A DNA stretch of 64,000 bases from positions 533,782,082 through 533,846,081 of the forward strand of contig NC_066585.1 of NCBI RefSeq assembly GCF_024323335.1, read 5' to 3'. This DNA comes from Lathyrus oleraceus. Lineage: Eukaryota; Streptophyta; Magnoliopsida; Fabales; Fabaceae. A program made the position numbers and the translations under genes. Below the pieces are notes generated by a model. It was not told the origin of the DNA, made no database searches, and was given only the letters and a program-made list of their open reading frames with translations. This document shows, in pieces, positions 36,951 through 49,620 of the stretch (within the stretch, counting starts at the first letter, position 1; each line of letters begins with the position of its first letter).

Positions 36951-38060
36951 AATCAGAGGTCAAAACTAAATTTCTAAAGCTACCTGCACCTTGTGCAATC
37001 GGTTGTCTCTTTTGAAATTATGAAATCTCTAGATGAACTCGAGAAAGAAAATAAGGAAGTAAGGTCAAAGTTGGATAAATAAGAAGTTCTTAAGGCCCAA
37101 ACTCTGACAAACAATGAGATTTAGGAAATATTGTCGGCCATTTTAGCCTGATTATCACCCCCTTCTTAAATTTTATTCGTATCATATCCTGTTTTAATGA
37201 TTAATGAAGTATTTCTTTTCCTTTTCAATCATCCTTATTATTCTTCAGTTTTATATCTTTTTTATTGATGACAAGCGGGAAGAAACAATATGATTTTGAT
37301 TCATTTTTATCCCAAGATAAATCCCAAATATTTTAACAATTTGTTAATAAATTATGAGACTATTGTGCTGATTGAGAATCAAATTTTATCAAAGTCTTAA
37401 ACTCAAGGCGACCTTGCAAACCTCATTCTGTGAACTTAAACTAAGAAAAGCTTTTGAATGTCTAAAGTTAAGGGGGAGCTTACAAACTTAATTATGATAT
37501 TTAGCTGATTATTTGTTAAGTCAAAATTGTTCATCAAAATTGTAGTATTTGTCATTATTAAAAATGAGAAGTTTGTTGGAACAAGTTTGGTTGTATATCT
37601 ACATTCCTTGAATTTTGATGATAACAAAGTATAAAGGGATTACAATGATGTCTTTATTGGAGATTTCGAGTATAGTAATTTAGAGGGATTACAGTGATGA
37701 CCTTAGTATGGAGAATTATAGGTTGAAGAGTGAAACATTTTTTAGTATGTTTTAAGAATGATAGTTATCATGCATTCATTTGTTTTGGGGATAGGTAGGA
37801 CTTTGTTCTATGGATGACCTGGTTCAGAGAGGAACTATGACGGTCTCACGTCCAGAGAGAGACATGGTCTAGAGAGAAACCGGAGACATGGGAATTTGAG
37901 TAACATACCTCTGATCCCAGTAATTTTGATACCACATACATTTGAGAAGGATTTGGTGGCATTAGCATTGCATTGTTATTTATTTTGACTGTGTTTGAGT
38001 GTGATTAAGATGATTTATAATTCGTTATTACTATCCTGTTTGTTGAATTTAACTTTTAAC
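36950..38060 (+). mobile_element. Ty1/copia 3'-end fragment with partial LTR
   Basis: A degenerate Lys/Glu-rich coil (SLDELEKENKEVRSKLDK, about 37026-37080) leads into noncoding sequence with TTGATGACAAGCGGGAAGAA (37265-37284). A purine-rich tract, AAGTTAAGGGGGAGC (37464-37478), follows and then TGTTGGAACAAGTTTGG (37574-37590). The order coil, 'TTGATGACAAAxGGGGAGA' phrase, polypurine tract and TGTTGG LTR start is that of SIRE/Maximus copia elements. The LTR end was not located; the fragment is cut near the next copia element. Confidence 0.45.
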
Positions 38061-38113
38061 ATTTGTTAGATATATTCTCACTCCCTGTTTATTGTTGCGA
38101 CGTGTGTGCTCTT

Positions 38114-38587
38114 TGTTGGAAATTCTCCAAAATCTATGGAGAATTTCAATCAATCTTGATGAACAATATTGTTATCACTCATACAACAGGAATGAAAAGA
38201 AAGAAAAATAGAGAAAGAAAGAGTGTAAAGAACGATGAAGGAGAAGAAGAATTAAATTCTACAGAGTTTCTCTCTGCCCACAAACTGTGGAAAACTTCTT
38301 ATTCACTTTGCAACTGCAAAATACTGTGAATATAATGTTATGAATGTTATATTCACTTCTTAACAAAAATAATGGTTACTCCCTCTATTTATTGATTTAG
38401 GTTAAATTGGACCTCAAGCCAAAACCCAAAATAGCTAACACTATTAAAATAGGCCTAAGTCGAAATCATATGTGAAGCAACATGCTTCGACACTTCGACA
38501 CTAACACAACTCAATCACACTAGGTGGTTCAACACTTCCTTGTTCTGTCGAGCAACCTGCTTAGACACAATGAATTATAATTCAACA
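38114..38587 (-). repeat. copia 3' LTR
   Basis: A 474-bp LTR (plus-strand start TGTTGGAAATTCTCC, end TTCAACA). It shares phrases such as CTATGGAGAATTTCAATCAA and CACAAACTGTGGAAAACTTC with the 5' LTR. A GGTGGTA purine run borders it on the internal side (minus strand). Confidence 0.92.
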
Positions 38588-40989
38588 TACCACCTAATTC
38601 ATTGTGTCTAAGCTATCTACATTCATCATAGCTCTTAGTCTTTTGAACACTTCGACCTGCACTCCCTTCGTCATGATGTCTGCAATCTGATTCTCAGTTT
38701 TGTAGTGTTCCACATCCATCTTCCCATATGCTACCTGCTCTCGAAGATAATAGAACCTCATCTCGATGTGCTTGCTTCGACCATGTGCTATCGGATTCTT
38801 CGCCAGATTGATAGCTGACATGCTGTCGATCTTCATGGTAATTGCTCAATGACTCTTCGCTGTTATTTCTTCGACCAAAATCACCATCCACGTTGCTTGG
38901 AATGCACAAAGAGAAGCAACTATGTATTCTTCTTCACACGACGATAATGCCACTACTGGCTCTTTTCTCGAACTTCAAGCAACTGGTGCACCACCTAGCA
39001 TAAACACATAGCCAACTGTGGATTTTCGATCCTCAACATCACTACACCAACTTGAGTCAGTGTATCCCACTAATTTGCATTATTTTCCTTCATCAGCTGC
39101 AGGAAATAAAATTTCATAGTCGAGAGTTTCTTTCAGATACCTTAGTATCCTCTTTGTCGCTGCTAGATGTGATACCTTTGGCTTCTGCATGAACCTACTC
39201 ACCATACCTACACTGTATGCTAAGTCAGGCGTTGTATGACAAAGGTATCGAAGTGACCCAATAAGTCTTCTATATTGGGTTGGGTCGACATCATCTTCAT
39301 CTGAATCTTTTGACATTTGTAATCTGGGCTCAGCTGGAGTCGAAGTTGGGTTGCAATCTTTCATCTCAAATCTCTTGAGTATTTCGTTTGTATACCTTCT
39401 TTGATGCATTATCAAACCTCTACCACTTTTGTAGAATTCGATGCCAAAGAAATATGAAATGTCACCTAGATCTGACATTTCGAATTCCTTGTTGAGATCA
39501 CCTTTGAAGTCTTCGATCTCCTTCTTGCAGCTACCTGTTACAACAAGTCATCGACATAGAGACATAATATAAGCAATTAACTCTTGTTTCTTCTTACATA
39601 TACTCCATGTTCACTTGTGCACTTCACAAATTCCTTCTCCCTTAGAAAAACATTTATCTTCTTGTTCCAAGCTCTTGGAGCTTGTTTAAGTCCGTACAGG
39701 GCTTTATGCAGATTGTACACTTTTCTTTCTTCGCCATGTTTCACAAACCCAACTGGCTGTGCAACATAAACTTCTTCTTCTAAGGGGCCATTAAGGAATG
39801 CACATTTCACATCCATCTGGAACATCTGCCAGTTATTCATGTTTGCTAGACCAATAACCAATCTGATTGTTTCGATCCTAGCAATAGGTGCAAAAACCTC
39901 ATTGAAATCGATTCCTTCTTTTTGAATAAATCCTTTCGCCACAAGTCTCACCTTGTGTCGAGTCACTTATCCTCTGGGATTCAACTTCACCTTGTATACC
40001 CACTTCACATAGATTGCCTTCTTGTCTTGGGGCAATTCGACAAGTGACCAAGTGTTGTTGACTTCAATTGACTTTAGTTCTTCTTCCATTGCTTTCACCC
40101 ACTTCGAATCTTTCAATGCCTCAATTGCATTGACAGGTTCGACATCTGCATAGAAAGCATAATCTACCATCTCACCTTCTTCATTAACCATATCATCTGA
40201 TGTAATCACACATTCTTGCAACCTTTCAGGCATGTGTCTTGTTCTTTGAGGTCTGCTTATGCTTGCTTCACCTCTGACTTCTTCCTGTCGAACTTCTCTT
40301 TCGACTTCACTAGTCGGTTCATCACAAAAGATTCTCACTGAATCTTTCTTGACATTCTCAGTCCAATCTCACTCCTTAAGCTCATCTATGATCACGTCCT
40401 TACTGATCACCACTTGCTTATTCAATGGGTCGAACAACTTGTATCCTCCAGTCGAATGATATCCTGTCAGGATCACCTGATTTGACTTGTCATCAAATTT
40501 TCTTCTCAACTGATCTGACACATGTCTATGTGCTATAAATCCAAACACCCTCAGATGACTCAAACTAGGCTTGTCATCAGACCAACATTCTACTGGTGTG
40601 ATTCCCTCTAGCTTCTTTGTCGGACATTTGTTCAGGACATATGTCGCAATTGACACAACTTCTCCCCACAATTCTTTGGGTAGATGTTTGCCTTTCAACA
40701 TACTTCTAACCATATTCATAATGGCTATATTCTTCCTTTCTGTGACTCCATTCTGTTGTGGAGTGTAGGGTGGCACCACCTCATGCACAATCCTTTCTTT
40801 CACACATAATGCATCGAAGTCTTTCGACACCTGTGAAGCACAGGTACTCTATTTTAGATAAAGTACCGATACCGAGTACGTAACGGGTACAGGTACTCGT
40901 ACGGTATGCGTACGGTACGCACCGAAGTTGTAGCAATTTTTTTTTGTTTTTTTTTAAGTTGGTATACTATCTGGTACACATTTGGTACC

Positions 40990-41828
40990 TGTCGCATCTC
41001 GAAAAATACGATTCCTCGCGATGGTCGCGGAAAAAATTACGTTCGAACAGAGTCGCCATCGAACTTTATTTATCCCAATGAAGGGATAGGGAAATATCGA
41101 TAAAACCTTTAGGAAATAGAATAATGGTCATCGGAACCATATTCGGGTTCGGGAGTGGATTACGTAAGGGGAAGGTATTAGCACCCCTTACGTCCGTTGT
41201 ACTCAACGGGAACCTTTTAGTTCTAATTTGTGTTTCGAGTGTTAATTCATGTTTGTTTGTTATCTTTAAGTTATAAAATTATTAAAATAGAAATGGATGA
41301 GAACCTCAGAAAGGAGAAAGGGGAGGTTTTTTATTAGTGTGCTCGCGAAGATACAACAATCTCCTGCCTACGTATCCTTAAATAAGGAAATCAGAGCATT
41401 CGTAGTTCGGGCAACTGTCGCATCTCGAAAAATATGATTCCTCGCGATGGTCGCGGAAAATATTAGTGTTCGAACAGAGTCGCCACCGAACTTTATTTAT
41501 CCCAATGAAGGAATAGGAAAATATCGATAAAACCTTTAGGAAGTGGAATAATGGTCGTCGCAACCATATTCGGGTTCGGGAGTGGATTACGTAAGGGGAA
41601 GGTATTAGCACCCCTTACGTCCGTTGTACTCAACGGGAACCTTTTAGTTCAAATGTGCGTTTCGAGTGTTAATTTATGTTTGTTTGTTATCTTTGGGTTA
41701 TAGAAATTAATGGGAACCTCAGAAAGGGAAAAGGGAGGTTTTTTATTAGTGTGCTCGCGAAGATACAGCAATCTCCTGCCTACGTATCCTTAAATAAGGA
41801 AATCAGAGCATTCGTAGTTCGGGGAACT
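40990..41828. repeat. ~420-bp tandem duplication of the Ogre LTR end
   Basis: TGTCGCATCTCGAAAAATA begins at 40990 and again at 41416. Each unit runs through CTTACGTCCGTTGTACTCAA and CTCGCGAAGATACAAC/AG to CGTAGTTCGGG. The first unit is 426 bp, the second slightly shorter. The duplication is confined to the terminal part of the solo LTR. Confidence 0.9.
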
Positions 41829-44800
41829 ACGATTGGTTGGTGTTTTTTAGTGAACAACTATTTAGATCGCGTTCTAAAGGCTAAACGTTGGCTTGTCTAC
41901 TCTCGGCGGAGGCTTAAGCATTGGTTTGTTATGCGCATTAGAAAGGATTAAATAGTGTTCTTTTTTAAAAGAGTTTTGGTCATACGGAAGTGACAAGTTG
42001 GATTAGTATGTTGGGTGTTTTGATTGGTTGAGATGTTTTTGGTTGGATGACGATTACTCGGATAGTCGAGTAAGACAACTCGTATCCTAACAGTCGGGAA
42101 AGGGAATAGAAGACTCTAGACCACTTTCTTTTTCATCCTTAATTAGAAAGGATTCGATAATAATTAGGGTGTTTTGAATGGATGACAAATACTCGGATAA
42201 TCGAGTAAGAGAACTCGTATCCTAATAATCGGGAAAGAGAATAGAAGACTCTAGACCACTTTCTGTTTCATCTGAATATTTATGAAAATAAGGTTGTATA
42301 TGGTTGATGTTTTTAGAATAAACGACAAGTGCTCGAATGGCTAAGTAATACAACTTATATCCAAGCATTTGAGAAGAGGAATTAAAAACTCAAGACCATC
42401 TCCTTTTTCGTATAGCTTTGATTGATTTATTAAGTTGCGAAAAAATGACAATTGTTCGACCGACCGGGTAAGAGAACTCGTATTCAAACAATTGAGGAGA
42501 GAAGTTGAAAACTCAAAGTCATCTCCTTTTTCATTTAACTCATTATGAAAATAATTTGATTTAATCTTGGTTTAAGGTTTGTAAAGAAATGACAATAGTT
42601 TGACTGACCGAGTAAGAGAACTCATATTCAAATAGTCGAGGAGAAAAATTGAAGACTCAAAGTTATCTCCCTTTTGATTTCTTGTTATAAAAGGAATTGA
42701 TTTGTTTGTGCTTAAATGAATTAGAAATAACGACTATTTGACTAACCGAGTAAGAAAACTCGTATTCAAATAATCGAGGAGAGGAGTTGAAAACTCAAAA
42801 CCGTCCCTTTTTCATTTCATTATTATGAAAATAATTTGGTTGGATACGTTAATTTAATTTTTAATGAAAATACTCAACATCGGATCAAGGTTTTAATTTG
42901 TGTTTATGAATGAAATGAATTTTATTTTAGTGTATTATTCTTCTACTCGATTAATTAATAACCGAATAGGTCTCATTGTAAGAAAGCCCAAGAGTAAGCT
43001 ATGCGAGGTTGATGACGATGCTTAAAAGCGATCGACTTACAAGGGTATGGAGATGTGGGATTGATATTGAATCAATAATTGTTTGGTTTTGTTTTGAAAT
43101 TGGTTTGAATTGATGATGAAATTGTATTGGTGATGGTTTAGAAATGATGCAAAATTGTGATAGAGAAAGGAATCAATCAATTTCTAGTTAACAATATTAA
43201 TTTATTAAAATTTGGTTAAATTCATTAATTAAGATTAATTATCAAAATTATTTAATTGAATTTAAATAATCAAGTTAATTAAAGTTAACTAATTAAAATC
43301 AACTAATTAATCAAAATTTAATTAATTGACTAATTTAATTAAAGAGATAGAAAAAAAAAAGTAACAATGTTAATATACTTGGTATAAATTGACGATGATG
43401 TGCTCAGAACCGGTTTTTACGAAATGACAACATGATTAATGTCATACGCAAAATCATAGCACGGTGAAAATATTTCATTGATATATTGAAATTTTGGCGG
43501 CATATCGATATACCGAATCCACGAATCGAAATCCAATTTATCGCAATAGAAATTAAGCAACAACACCAACTCATAATTATTCACATCATTTACAAGTCAT
43601 GTATGAAATATAAGAAGTGCCAAATGGTATATGGGCCTAATGTAAAGAGAAACAAGCAAACACCTAAACTATATTCATATAATTATAAAAATGGATTTAA
43701 AAATATAAAGCAAAAGAGGATAAACTAAATAAATTTTTCCTTTAATGATGGTGAGATTAGGAAATAAAAACTAACTGCAACATGGTTATATGAAACCGCT
43801 ACCCGAACAATTCATTACTAAAAAACAAGTTATTATCATGATTACTAATAAAGGAAAATAACTTACTAGTAGAAAATAAAAATAGAGAAAAAAAAATTAC
43901 TATTAAAACATAATAGATAAAAAAAATAGGAAAAGAATTACCATCTAAAATTCATGTGCCTAGAAAAAAAAAAAGAGTGGCAGGCGGCATGCCGACATGA
44001 ATTTGTCGAGTCCATGGCTTAGAATTCGATTTTGTAATGCAGTAAAGTACCACATCAAAACAAACTCATCATTGCATTTTTTACTGTGTTCATAGAAAAG
44101 GCTAGTTCAATTGTAATTTAGATGCATTAAAACTTAAAAAAAATAAATGATTGGATTCTTTGTTCATGCTATAAACAAGTTACTAGTATTCTCTACTTGA
44201 GTGTTAACTAAATTACAATATAATTCTAGCATGTCCCAAGTAAAAAAATCAAAACCTTTAAACATAAATAATTAAAACCATGACAGAAAAAAAAAAGTTG
44301 CTATCATTAACATCTGCCATAAACTTTCAGCAACAACAAAAAAACTTATTCGAAACAATGGTCATATTTGCACTGGCCATAAATTCTCAGCAATCTTGCA
44401 ACCACAATCACACATGCTTATCATTGAATGCTTCACTAGAAAAATAAACCAACAAATGTAGACACACTCAAATCGAACTTGAAATGAAGCAATCAATACA
44501 CAACCCAACATACATAAATCGAAATGGTAGCAGAACTAAAACAGAGAATCAATATTGCAATAGCACTTATTTTTAAATCGTTACCCCTATCGAACCACGT
44601 CGGCAATATGGTGAGTTCGTTGGAAAAAGCGAGCGGAGCTTCGCGGCGACGGCCAGAGGTTCGCGGTGGTGGGGATGACTGATATCGGCGCAGTCGGCGA
44701 GTCGGCGGCGACGGAGGTATGTGTGTCGTGGCGGCGGACGATTTCGCCGGTAATGGATGAAGTTTGGTCGGTGTTGTTGTTAGATCCGTGACGTCGACGG

Positions 44801-45763
44801 TGGGAGTATGGACGAAACCGTGTTTGTGAGAACGGCGGAGGTTGCCGGTAGGTGACGGCGTTGAAAGTTGAGGAGCGGTGACGGTGAGTGGAGGGTGTTA
44901 CGGTGAGCGGCGGAAGGAGGTTGTCTTCGGAAATGGAAGGAGGTTTTGGTGTCTAGTGAGGAAGAAAATGTGAGGTGAGTGAGAGATCTTTCCCTGTGTG
45001 ACCTTTTTCTGCTTTCTTTTTTCTTTTTTTGTTTTACTGTGTGTGAGATCTATTGTGGGTGAGAGTCCTTTTAGAGTGTGAGGTAGCGTGAGGGAGTGAG
45101 AGAGATGATGGAGAGTGATTTATGAGAGTGACAGAAAAGAGAAAGTGAAGGTGGCGTGTAGATAGGTAGGGAGAGACGTGTGTGATGAGTGGCGTGTGAG
45201 AGATAGGAATCCAATATTAAAATATTTATTAAAAATTCATAAACAGTAATTTTATTTAAATGATAATAATAATAAAACAAACTCTAATTTTAATACTAGA
45301 ACAAAGAAATAAAATGATTGATTATAAATAAGAGTCAGATGAAAATTTGCTCGAAAAATTAAATCAGACACATTAAAATTATCAGCACAAAATATACTTA
45401 TTGAAAAAATACAGCGTTTCTTCAAATGTTGAAATAAATTTTCACCGTTTAAAAGGCTCAGGCGGGCCAAAATGCAACTGAAGCAGCCACTGAAAAATAC
45501 AACGAGCACACCAGGTTAAACTACGTGAATCGTAGATTAATAATACTGGCGTCTGCAATTTTAATTTCGAAATTTTTATTTGCTGATTTTGTCCGTACTT
45601 GAGAAAAGATTCAACCGATTTGTCTGTATTTTTAATAAGTTTATCCTGACTGATATTTCAAGTATTATTAATGATAAAATGCATATTATGCTGTACATAT
45701 GTTGTAAACTGAAAATTGAATTTATGAAAATTTAAAATGCCCGGACAAAATTGGGGTATGACA
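40990..45763 (-). mobile_element. Ogre-like Ty3/gypsy solo LTR (4.8 kb) inside the hAT
   Basis: Identical GTACC pentamers flank the segment (40985-40989 and 45764-45768). In minus orientation it begins TGTCATACCCCAATTTTG and ends GAGATGCGACA, i.e. TG...CA. Near the end it has GAGTACAACGGACGTAAGG, GGTGCTAATACCTTCCCC and GGCGACTCTGTTCGAA phrases, which I associate with Ogre-type LTRs of Fabeae. No internal retroviral-type domain is present anywhere in it. A single LTR with matching target duplications indicates deletion of the body by LTR-LTR recombination. Its length agrees with the very long LTRs of Ogre elements. Confidence 0.85.
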
Positions 45764-48274
45764 GTACCACGTACCCAACTTTTTTTAATTTTTTTCGGAT
45801 GGTATAATTTGAGCTTTTTTAGTTAAGTAAAAATTAGGCTAAATATTCTATTTATAAATAAAAAAATTCTTTCACAAGTTTTTCATCTTCTTGGAGAGAA
45901 ATTGGAGCACAATTAGATTTATTCACTCATTGAAAAGGAACAGGCTCAATCCAAAGAGGGACGAGGATTTAGTTTTTGTTCATAATCTCTGTCTTCTCAT
46001 GTTACAGTTTATAATAAAGGAGCAACAAAAATGTGAGATATTTGTGGAGATGAATGAGATCTATTTGATGTAGTTGGTATTTTTGAAGTTGTTAGTCTTT
46101 CTCTCGATGAACCTGAACTAGAAGATGCTCTTTTTAATGATATTGGAGAGAAAAATATTGATTTATGAATACTTTTTAAATGTGATTTATTTATGTTATT
46201 GCGCAGATATTAGCTTTTTTAAAGCAAATTGTTTTGTAATTTTAATGTTTTGTTGTTATTTAAAAAAATATAACTCCTTTGTTATTTTTATAATTGTATT
46301 TAAAAAAGTTATACTGACGTACCCGTATCTTAGTTTTTCTAAAAATGTCGTACTCCGTACCAGTACCCGTATCGGGTACTGGATACGTACCTGTACCTAT
46401 GCAACACAGTTCGACACATATTATCCACCACCATCAGTTCTCAAAATCTTGTTCTTTCGACCGCTCTGTCTTTCGACCATAGAATTAAACTTGGCAAATA
46501 CCTCGATCACTTCACTTTTCTTCTTGATTAGGTAAGACCACAGTTTTCGACTGAAATCATCTATGAATGTAAAAAAGTATTTGTTACCTCCAATCGAATA
46601 CACCTGGAGAGGAGCACATACATCAGAGTATATGACTTCAAGAATTGCCTTCGATCTGCTTCTTGCATCCTTACTAAAGTTGTTCTTATGTTGCTTCGCC
46701 TGCATGCATTCTTCACACACTTCGTTTGGAATGTCGATTTCTGGTAATCCTAAAACCATATTTCTTCTATTCAAATCTATGATGTCTTTGAAATTGAGAT
46801 GACCAAGTCTATAATGCCATATTCATTCATCTCTGTTGGCTGCTGTTGCAGGGCACTTATGCTCCATCACATTAAGCTCAATCTTGAAGGTTCTATTCTG
46901 AGACATTGGAGCCTTCAAGATCAACCTTCCATTTGAGTTGAGAACTCTCATCATCTTGTCTTTGATCGACACCTTGTAGTTCTTTTTGACTAACTACCCT
47001 ACGTTGAGCAAATTACTCTTCATGCCTGGTATGCACAACACATTTGAAATTACTAACCTCTTGCCATCTTTCCTCATAATCAGAATATCACCAACACCTT
47101 CAGCTGCTAGAGTGTTGTCATTTGAAAATTTCACCATGTTCTTCGTTGAGGGATTTATGTTGACAAACCAATCTTTTCTTCCAAACATGTGTGATGAGCA
47201 TCTTGAATCCAAGTACCACTGGTCCTTGAATCTCTCTTCATCTCTTATTGTAAACATCAGCAACGTCTTTTCTTCTTCATGTTTCGTCAGCTTTGCATAA
47301 GTTTCTTGATTCTTCTGCTTTTTTGGACAATCACTGGAATAGTGACCACACCTTTGACAATTGTAACACTGAATGTGACTCTTGTCTGACTTTTGACCAC
47401 CACCTCTTCCTCGACCTGCAACACCACCTCTTTGGTTGCCTTGGTTCCAGGATTTTCTTTGATTCGACCAATTTCCTTCTTGTTGATTTCGACCAGTCGA
47501 ATTGTTGTAACCTCCTTTATCTTTGGTGCCATTCCAGCTTCCTTTGCCTTTTCTTTCTTTTGCTGATTGAGCCTACAAAGCCATATCACTCTTCGACTTT
47601 CCTGCAGCTCTTTCAGCCATTCTTTGTTAATGAGATTCAAGCATCCCTTGAAGCTCTTCCTTTGTCAATTTTGACAAATCTTTCGACTCTTCTATGTCTA
47701 CTACCACATGGTCGAACTTTGGAGCCAATGACCTCAAGATATTTCCAACAACAGATCTTGATGTCAACACTTCTTTATATACCTTGATTTGATTCACTAG
47801 TTTCGTAACCTTGGTGAAGAAATCAGTTATGCTTTCATTGTATTCCATCTGAAGCAATTCATACATTATTTTGTGATTTTGTAACCTCACCTCTTTCACC
47901 TTCTCCGCGCCTCCAAACTATTTCTCTATAATTTCCCATGCTTCTTTCGTTGACTTTGCATCACTAACCTTTTCAAAGTTATCTCATCAACACATTGATG
48001 GATTATAAAGAGAGCTTTATAATCTTTATTCTTCAATTCTTTATGTGCAACCTTTTCTTGATTTGTCGCGTCTTCTGCAAGCGTCGTTACTCCTTCCATT
48101 ACAAGATCCCAAAGATCTTGATAACATAACACAACCTTTATCTGCTTGCACCAATTCTCATAATTGTTGTTCTTGAGAATCAGAAGATTTGCTGGAAAAT
48201 ACCCATTTGGATGATTCGTTGCCATGGTGATTTTCTTTCCACAAATCGTTTCAACCGGAGGTCTTGATACCAGA

Positions 48275-48767
48275 TGTTGGAAATCCCCAAAAATCTATGG
48301 AGAATTTCAATCAATCTTGATGAATAATATTTTTATCACCCATACAATAGAAATGAAAAGAAAGAACAATGGAGAAAGAAAGAGTGTAAAGAATGACGAA
48401 GGAGAAGAAGAATTAAATTCTGCAGAGTTTCTCTCTGTCCACAAACTGTGGAAAACTTCTTATTCACTTTACAACTGCAAATTACTGTGAATACAATGTT
48501 ATGAATGATCTATTCACCTCTTTACAAAAATAAGGGTTACTCCTTCTATTTATAGATTTAGGTTAACTTGGACCTCAAGGCAAAACCCCAAACTATAAAA
48601 GCCTAAAATAGCTAACACTGCTAAAATAGGCATAAGTTGAAATCCTATGTGAAGCAACATGCTTCGACACTTCGACACTTCGACACTAACACGACTCAAT
48701 CAGGTGGTTCGACACTTCCTTGTTCTATCGAGCAACCTGCTTCGACACAAGGAATTACAATTTAACA
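48275..48767 (-). repeat. copia 5' LTR
   Basis: A 493-bp LTR starting TGTTGGAAATCCCC and ending TTTAACA on the plus strand. It matches the other LTR with scattered substitutions and small indels, including a triple ACTTCGAC repeat near 48665-48690 that is shorter in the partner. Confidence 0.92.
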
Positions 48768-48772
48768 CTCTT

Positions 48773-49585
48773 TAGGAGTACATACAATCAGGTACAGGAG
48801 TAGTCGATTAGTTAGAGGATTGCGCCGATACCTCTTTAGATTTTACCATTGAGTCTCAGAGAAGTCGCTTTGATATGTATCACTGGGGATGTGATGTCAT
48901 TCGCTATTTGTGTTATGCTTTATTTATGTTGGAGTCTTGGTTGTTGAGACTTTTATGTCAAACTTGTTTACTTCCGTTGTTTAGTTTCACATGACTATTT
49001 CGTATTTGATGCTTTATGCTATGATAAAGCATGTGTGTCACTCTAATCATGGATTTTTATATGAATTATTTTATTAAATGTCGAGTTGGAGATTAAGGTG
49101 TTACATTATGAATGAGTGTGAGACTATGATGTTGTTGACTGTGTATTGAATGAGTGTAATGTTGTATGTTCTCTACTTTAGCATTGTTTACACTATTTAT
49201 ATTGAATGTTGTTTCTCATCCTATTTGTTTCATGTTGTCCACCATGGACATCTTGTAGATACTCAAGAGCCATTATTATTGTTGTGTGTGGAAGATGGTT
49301 TGTTAAACCTACTATTCACTTTTATTTATCGCTTTATCATACATTAGTGGTTTTTAATGCTCTGATTGTGTAACATTAAGGATACAAATTTGTTATATTT
49401 TATGTTGATATTGATTTTGCTGTTTTGAAGTTTATTACTTTATTTATGATGTTGCTTTGAAATATTTGTCCGCTACGTAGTTTCAAATGATTTGATATAT
49501 TCTCAAGGGTTGTTTTTGGTGACACCTTAAATTATCGTGTAAAACTCTTTAAATAAGTTTCGAGGTTTAAGATGTTATACATATA
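48773..49585. other. flank of the copia element, probable older repeat
   Basis: No gene seen. Phrases such as GGAGATTAAGGTGTTACATT (49090-49109) resemble ends of chromovirus-type gypsy LTRs, and 38064-38113 on the other side of the copia element would be its continuation. I could not define an element. Confidence 0.3.
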
Positions 49586-49619
<34 letters not shown>

Positions 49620-49620
49620 A
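49586..49620. repeat. (ATCT)n microsatellite
   Basis: Eight to nine consecutive ATCT units. Confidence 0.92.

Larger units (their letters stand above)
40831..46409 (+). mobile_element. hAT-family DNA transposon, internally deleted, inserted in copia integrase
   Basis: Flanked by identical 8-bp duplications TTCGACAC (40823-40830 and 46410-46417), the hAT signature. Terminal inverted repeats are CTGTGAAGCACAGGTAC and, reverse-complemented from the right end, CTGTGTTGCATAGGTAC (14/17). Subterminal GTAC-rich repeats occur at both ends (40865-40920 and 46310-46400). At about 45925-46000 the plus strand encodes RNRLNPKRDEDLVFVHN, the C-terminal hATC dimerisation region of plant hAT transposases. 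The rest of the transposase is missing. Without the nested LTR the element is only about 0.8 kb, so it is a defective deletion derivative. Confidence 0.88.
38594..48225 (-). pseudogene. copia gag-pol polyprotein, interrupted
   Basis: Minus-strand order by position. Gag is at 48225-47630. The CCHC zinc knuckle CYNCQRCGHYSSDC is near 47367-47326. Protease is at 47263-46994 with active site DSRCSSHM, where the family has DSG. The integrase N-terminal HHCC region is at about 46850-46680, the integrase core at 46670-46425 continues beyond the insertion at 40830-40369, and the catalytic Glu sits in NGVTERKN. Reverse transcriptase is at 39966-39080 with QMDVKCAFLNG and LYGLKQAPRAW, and the YVDD box near 39555. 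RNase H is at 38909-38594 with SAINLAKNP. In-frame stops occur at several points, including one just before the hAT insertion (GGG-stop-YVS). The reading frame resumes exactly across the insertion (VS/KDF), so the element was inserted upon, not rearranged. Confidence 0.88.
38114..48767 (-). mobile_element. Ty1/copia retrotransposon, full-length but inactivated, with nested insertions
   Basis: Two ~0.48-kb LTRs bound the element and CTCTT flanks both sides (38109-38113 and 48768-48772), a perfect 5-bp target duplication. A tRNA-Met-type PBS (TGGTATCAAGAC on the minus strand, 48272-48261) lies two bases inside the 5' LTR. The coding order on the minus strand is gag, CCHC knuckle, protease, integrase, reverse transcriptase, RNase H, which defines copia. 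Removing the 5.58-kb insertion at 40831-46409 leaves about 5.1 kb, a normal copia length. The polyprotein has several stops and a damaged protease site, so it is not autonomous. Confidence 0.93.

Noticed and set aside
41676..41951. 91-residue plus-strand frame in the Ogre-like solo LTR
   Set aside because: It lies across the duplicated LTR end, and no domain or homologous start is visible.
46125..46535. 136-residue plus-strand frame crossing the hAT/copia border
   Set aside because: It spans the end of the hAT element and the target duplication into the antisense of copia integrase, so it is a chance frame.
47293..47787. 164-residue plus-strand open frame
   Set aside because: It is the complement of the copia gag and zinc-knuckle region, which has the recognisable motifs on the minus strand.
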